A DNA stretch of 64,000 bases from Ramlibacter tataouinensis (GTDB lineage Bacteria > Pseudomonadota > Gammaproteobacteria > Burkholderiales > Burkholderiaceae_C). The stretch spans positions 1,054,001-1,118,000 of the forward strand of contig NZ_CP116009.1 in NCBI RefSeq assembly GCF_027941915.1, in the 5' to 3' direction. Under the pieces are notes generated by a model. It did no database searches, was not told the origin of the DNA, and worked only from the letters and a program-made list of their open reading frames with translations. The translations under genes and the position numbers were made by a program. Below are positions 60,863-64,000 of this stretch, one piece after another; the first letter of the stretch is position 1, and each line of letters starts with the position of its first letter.

Positions 60863-61717
60863 TCACGCGAAGACCACGGTCCTGGCGCCGTTGAGCATCA
60901 CCCGGTCTTCCAGGTGGTAACCGACGGCCCGGTTCAGGACATTGCGCTCGATGTCGCGCCCCTTGCGCACGAGCGCTTCGGCCGAATCCGTGTGCTTCAC
61001 GCGCAGCACGTCCTGCTCGATGATCGGCCCCTCGTCGAGATCCGCCGTCACGTAGTGGGCGGTGGCGCCGATCAGCTTCACACCGCGTTCGTGGGCCTGA
61101 TGGTAAGGCTTCGCGCCCTTGAAACCGGGCAGGAAGCTGTGGTGGATGTTGATGCAACGGCCCGAGAGGTAAGCGGACAGGTCGTCGGACAGGATCTGCA
61201 TGTACCGCGCGAGGATCACAAGCTCGGCGGACGCTTCTTCCACGATCTTCTTGATCTGTTCCTCCTGCGTAGCCTTTGTCTCCCTGGTCACGGGAAGGTA
61301 GAAGAAGGGCACGCCGTCAGCGTGCTGGAGGTTTGCCGGCTTCGGGTGGTTGGACACGATGCCCACCAGATCCATCGGTAGTTCTCCGGTGCGCCAGCGG
61401 TAGATCAGGTCGCGCATGCAGTGCTGGTGCTGCGAAACCAGGATGAGCACCCGCTTGCGGTGATCCGCCCGGCGAAGCGACCAGCTCATGCCGAATTCCT
61501 TCGCGGTTCGTGCCAGCGAGCCGTGCAATGGCCCGCTGTCGCCCAGAGGCGAGCCGATTTCGAACTGCACGCGCATGAAGAACCGGCCCGAATCCAGGTC
61601 GTCGAATTGCTGCGCCTCGGTGATGTTGCCGCCATGCTCGAACAGGCGGCCGGCAACCGCCGCCACGATGCCCGGAGCGTCCGGACATTGCAAGGTGAGG
61701 ATGTAGGAAGCGTTCAT
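60863..61717 (-). CDS. purU: Formyltetrahydrofolate deformylase
   Basis: A 284-residue protein with an N-terminal ACT domain (SYILTLQCPDAPGIVAAVAG, about residues 4-80) and a formyltransferase-like hydrolase domain holding IHHSFLPGFKGAKPYHQAH and YVTADLDEGPIIEQDV. It hydrolyses 10-formyl-THF to THF and formate, balancing one-carbon pools. Length is normal for PurU. It is divergent from the LuxR gene, with an inverted repeat in the gap. Confidence 0.93.
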   Translation of the reverse strand: MNASYILTLQCPDAPGIVAAVAGRLFEHGGNITEAQQFDDLDSGRFFMRVQFEIGSPLGDSGPLHGSLARTAKEFGMSWSLRRADHRKRVLILVSQHQHCMRDLIYRWRTGELPMDLVGIVSNHPKPANLQHADGVPFFYLPVTRETKATQEEQIKKIVEEASAELVILARYMQILSDDLSAYLSGRCINIHHSFLPGFKGAKPYHQAHERGVKLIGATAHYVTADLDEGPIIEQDVLRVKHTDSAEALVRKGRDIERNVLNRAVGYHLEDRVMLNGARTVVFA

Positions 61718-61835
61718 GCCGCGAATCCTAGGCAGGTCGACACGTTCGCCACGTCGTGCGCGGGAAGGACACGCGCTCAGCCATCGCAGCAGGGCTAGGG
61801 TTTCCCCCGTGTTTCCGCGTTCTTGCCTGGCCTAT

Positions 61836-61869
61836 CGTTAACCGCATTAACGGTCACCCAAGTTAACGA
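61836..61869. promoter_or_regulatory. CGTTAA-N5-TTAACG dyad and third half-site
   Basis: CGTTAA (61836-61841) and TTAACG (61847-61852) are perfect arms around CCGCA. A further TTAACG lies at 61864-61869, directly before the GAGGAGG ribosome site of the LuxR gene. The layout suggests an operator controlling the LuxR gene and perhaps purU. Confidence 0.5.
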
Positions 61870-61880
61870 GGAGGCATCAC

Positions 61881-62723
61881 ATGCAGACATGGGTTGTTCC
61901 CGGGTCCACGGTCCGCGGCTTCGTCGATGCAGCCGCGATGGCAGGCCTCGTCGATGCCATCGGCAGCCGCGATCCGGCGGCGATTGCAAATGCCGTCCTC
62001 GACGCGGTACGCCCAATGGCGGCTGCGCAGCATTGCACCATCTTTGCACATGAAGGCCAGCGCAGTCCGAGGCTGCTGTCGGGGGCCGACGACAACGGGC
62101 CGTGGGTGGCGTTCCGCTGCGGCGCCGTGCATGCACGTGCTTTCGCGAGCCAGGATCCCGTCCGCGAGCTCATCGAGCGAAAGCCTGCAGCCGGTCCGGT
62201 CGGCCTCGTCGTGCTCGCCAGGGGGCGTCTCGGCGAGATGCCCATTGGCAATTACCGCGAGGAGTGCATGGAGGCCCTGCACCTTGTCGACAGGCTCTCC
62301 CTGCTCATGCGCGTGGCCGAATGCAATTGGCTGGCGGTGCATCTCTACCGCGATGAGGCACACGGCTGCTTCGGCGACGAGGCCATCGAGGCCCTAGTTG
62401 GTGTGGCATCGCTGTTGACGCGGTGCGTGGCACGCCATTACGCATGCGACGTCGATGGTCTCGGATCGGTACGCGGCAACGTGACGGAAGGGATCACGGA
62501 GCTCGGCGCACGACTGACGGATCGGGAACGCGAGGTTCTCACGCGGATTCTCGATGGGGTGACGGTGAACCGCATTGCCGAAGACTTGAAGCTGCGGCCG
62601 ACGACGGTCGCAACCTACCGCATGCGGGCGTACGAGAAACTGGGCATCGCCTCACGCCAGGAACTCTTCGCCACGATGCTGCGGCGCCGCGCGGTGGGCG
62701 CTGGCCAGCTGCAGGCGGCGTGA
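61881..62723 (+). CDS. LuxR-family transcriptional regulator
   Basis: A 280-residue regulator. The C-terminal LuxR helix-turn-helix is clear (about residues 212-275: LTDREREVLTRILDGVTVNR, LRPTTVATYRMRAYEKLG). The N-terminal 200 residues are an unassigned sensor region with GAF-like features and the piece HCTIFAHEGQRSPRLL. A GAGGAGG site precedes the ATG. It reads toward the MarR and aldehyde dehydrogenase genes, so it may control them. Confidence 0.85.
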   Translation: MQTWVVPGSTVRGFVDAAAMAGLVDAIGSRDPAAIANAVLDAVRPMAAAQHCTIFAHEGQRSPRLLSGADDNGPWVAFRCGAVHARAFASQDPVRELIERKPAAGPVGLVVLARGRLGEMPIGNYREECMEALHLVDRLSLLMRVAECNWLAVHLYRDEAHGCFGDEAIEALVGVASLLTRCVARHYACDVDGLGSVRGNVTEGITELGARLTDREREVLTRILDGVTVNRIAEDLKLRPTTVATYRMRAYEKLGIASRQELFATMLRRRAVGAGQLQAA

Positions 62724-62751
62724 ACATCCAATGGGAGGAGATATCCACACT

Positions 62752-63255
62752 ATGAAGAAGGGCAGCAACGAACCCGGCAGGGCCGGTCACGGCGGGGTGA
62801 TCGACCTTGAGGCGTATTCCGCACCCTCCGACGTGCGTCTGACGGCCATGGAAAAGTACCTTGGGTATCTGGTCCGCAGCCTCGACAGCCGCATCAACGC
62901 AAGCTTCCTGCGGGCCCTTGGCGACGAGGACATCACTCCTGCGCGTTTCACAGCGTTGTCGATCATCGCCGCGCACCCGGGCGTAAGGCAGGTAGACATC
63001 GCGCGTGTGCTGGACATCGCCCGGCCGGCGGCCATGAAGGTGGTAAGCCGCCTCGTCGATCTCGGCCTTGTCGAGATGCACCTTATCCCGAGCGACAAGC
63101 GCATCGGGGCGCTGGCACTCACGGAGAAAGGGCACGCAAAGCTCGCCAAGTACGAGGCGGCCGTGGAGGCGCACGAAGACCGGATCTGCAGCAGGCTCAC
63201 CAAGGCGGAGCGTACATCGTTCATCGGGTTGCTTCGCAAGATGCTGGACACCTGA
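62752..63255 (+). CDS. MarR-family transcriptional regulator
   Basis: A 167-residue winged-helix repressor: MEKYLGYLVRSLDSRINASF, the DNA-reading helix region VDIARVLDIARPAAMKVVSR, and the wing LIPSDKRIGALALTEKG. The ATG at 62752 follows GGGAGGAG by 11 bases; an earlier ATG at 62731 lacks a site. It lies 28 bases after the LuxR gene and 34 before the aldehyde dehydrogenase gene, likely in one transcript. The inducer may be an aldehyde or aromatic acid. Confidence 0.87.
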   Translation: MKKGSNEPGRAGHGGVIDLEAYSAPSDVRLTAMEKYLGYLVRSLDSRINASFLRALGDEDITPARFTALSIIAAHPGVRQVDIARVLDIARPAAMKVVSRLVDLGLVEMHLIPSDKRIGALALTEKGHAKLAKYEAAVEAHEDRICSRLTKAERTSFIGLLRKMLDT

Positions 63256-63289
63256 GGCCCGGCCGGCGCCTCGTCAAACAGGAGACATC

Positions 63290-64000
63290 ATGGAACAGTA
63301 CAAGATGCTCATTGCAGGGCAATGGGTCGACTCTGCCTCCGGGCAATGCTTCGAGAGCATGAACCCCGCCACGGGAAAACCGTGGGCGCTGATCCCGCGC
63401 GGAACGCCCGAAGACGTGGACCGTGCCGTGCGCGCGGCGCACGCTGCCCTGAGGTCGCCTGCCTGGGGCGGCCTGAGCGCGACGGCGCGAGGCGCGTTGC
63501 TGCGCAAGCTGGCGGACCTGCTGGCCTCGGAAGCAGACAGCCTTGCGCGCACCGAAACGCGCGACAACGGCAAATTGATCGCGGAGATGACGCTGCAGCT
63601 GCGCTACCTGCCGCAGTTCCTGTACTACTTCGCAGGGCTGGCCGACAAGGTCGAAGGCAGTGTGCCGCCCATCGAGAAGCCTGGCATCTTCAATTACACC
63701 CGGCTGGAGCCGATCGGCGTCGTGGCCGCGATCACGCCGTGGAATTCGCCGCTGCTGCTCGCAGTGAGCAAGCTTGCCGCAGCACTGGCAGCAGGCTGCA
63801 CCATGGTGATGAAGCCGTCCGAACACGCGTCGGCGTCGTTGCTGGAGTTCGCGCGCCTGATCGAGCGAGCCGGCATTCCGGCCGGCGTGGTGAACGTCAT
63901 CACGGGTTTCGGCAATGAGATCGGAGACGCGATCGTTTCTCACCCCAAGGTGGCGAAGATCGCGTTCACAGGCGGCGAGGTGGGTGGAAGAGCCATCAGC
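63290..64000 (+). CDS. Aldehyde dehydrogenase, cut by window edge
   Basis: The first 237 codons of an NAD(P)-dependent aldehyde dehydrogenase, about half the usual 490. Seen are the start MEQYKMLIAGQWVDSASG, the cofactor-site Asn in ITPWNSPLLL, the Lys in VMKPSEHAS, and IAFTGGEVGG before the edge. The catalytic Cys and Glu lie beyond the window. AGGAG precedes the ATG. It follows the MarR gene by 34 bases and is probably its target. Confidence 0.88.
   Translation, partial: MEQYKMLIAGQWVDSASGQCFESMNPATGKPWALIPRGTPEDVDRAVRAAHAALRSPAWGGLSATARGALLRKLADLLASEADSLARTETRDNGKLIAEMTLQLRYLPQFLYYFAGLADKVEGSVPPIEKPGIFNYTRLEPIGVVAAITPWNSPLLLAVSKLAAALAAGCTMVMKPSEHASASLLEFARLIERAGIPAGVVNVITGFGNEIGDAIVSHPKVAKIAFTGGEVGGRAIS

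Overview
The window is GC-rich and densely packed, with translationally coupled genes (many ATGA and TGATG overlaps), many Bug/TctC-type periplasmic receptors, a phasin-like protein and a partly CoA-ester and PQQ based catabolic repertoire. This fits a Burkholderiales betaproteobacterium, most likely Comamonadaceae-like. That placement is an inference from gene content. No rRNA, tRNA or CRISPR array was recognised.

Region 1 (1-12.2 kb, minus strand) is a compact acyclic-terpene (citronellol/geraniol type) catabolic operon: a Bug receptor, an SDR, two acyl-CoA dehydrogenases, geranyl-CoA carboxylase beta (atuC) and alpha (atuF), an enoyl-CoA hydratase (atuE), atuA and a CaiB-type CoA-transferase cut by the window edge. 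A divergent IclR regulator has a tandem palindrome at its start. Region 2 (12.3-29.1 kb) holds a DUF1345 membrane protein and three further regulator-plus-operon units. These are LysR with an AroE-like protein, two flavoproteins, NIPSNAP and Bug; IclR with HIBADH-like, SDR, M29/NicX-like and Bug; and LysR with an FAD monooxygenase, Bug and a hydrolase. All three follow the same plan of local regulator, oxidoreductases and an orphan Bug receptor. Their substrates are not known.

Region 3 (29.1-38.9 kb) changes character. It holds RidA, an integrase with an internal deletion, a YqjD/ElaB-like protein, a phasin-like protein, a histidine kinase, KatE catalase, a hemerythrin protein, an alcohol dehydrogenase remnant and small hypotheticals. 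It reads as stress and storage functions mixed with decayed DNA. Short imperfect palindromes related to GGCTGCTT-N-AAGCAGCC lie between genes from about 29 to 59 kb.

Region 4 (39.1-48.2 kb) carries a Tat-exported amidohydrolase, then a periplasmic oxidation module: a PQQ dehydrogenase with an Asp-x-Asp lanthanide signature, a dihaem cytochrome c, a cytochrome b561 and a beta-propeller protein. An exported ankyrin protein, an NTF2-like protein, a subtilase gene interrupted by an in-frame TAG, and a small hypothetical gene follow. Region 5 (48.4-54.3 kb) is an ABC uptake operon of the Fbp/Afu type with a histidine phosphatase and a LysR regulator.

Region 6 (54.4-59.4 kb) has visibly lower GC and looks acquired. 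It holds an ICMT-like methyltransferase, a Shedu (SduA) PD-(D/E)xK defence nuclease bounded by the palindromic repeats, a DUF488 protein overlapping tail to tail with an unrecognised conserved-looking gene, and an HNH protein. It is the best candidate here for a defence island with an undescribed component. Region 7 (59.4-64 kb) returns to core-like metabolism: enoyl-CoA hydratase, DUF3237, PurU, LuxR and MarR regulators and the start of an aldehyde dehydrogenase.
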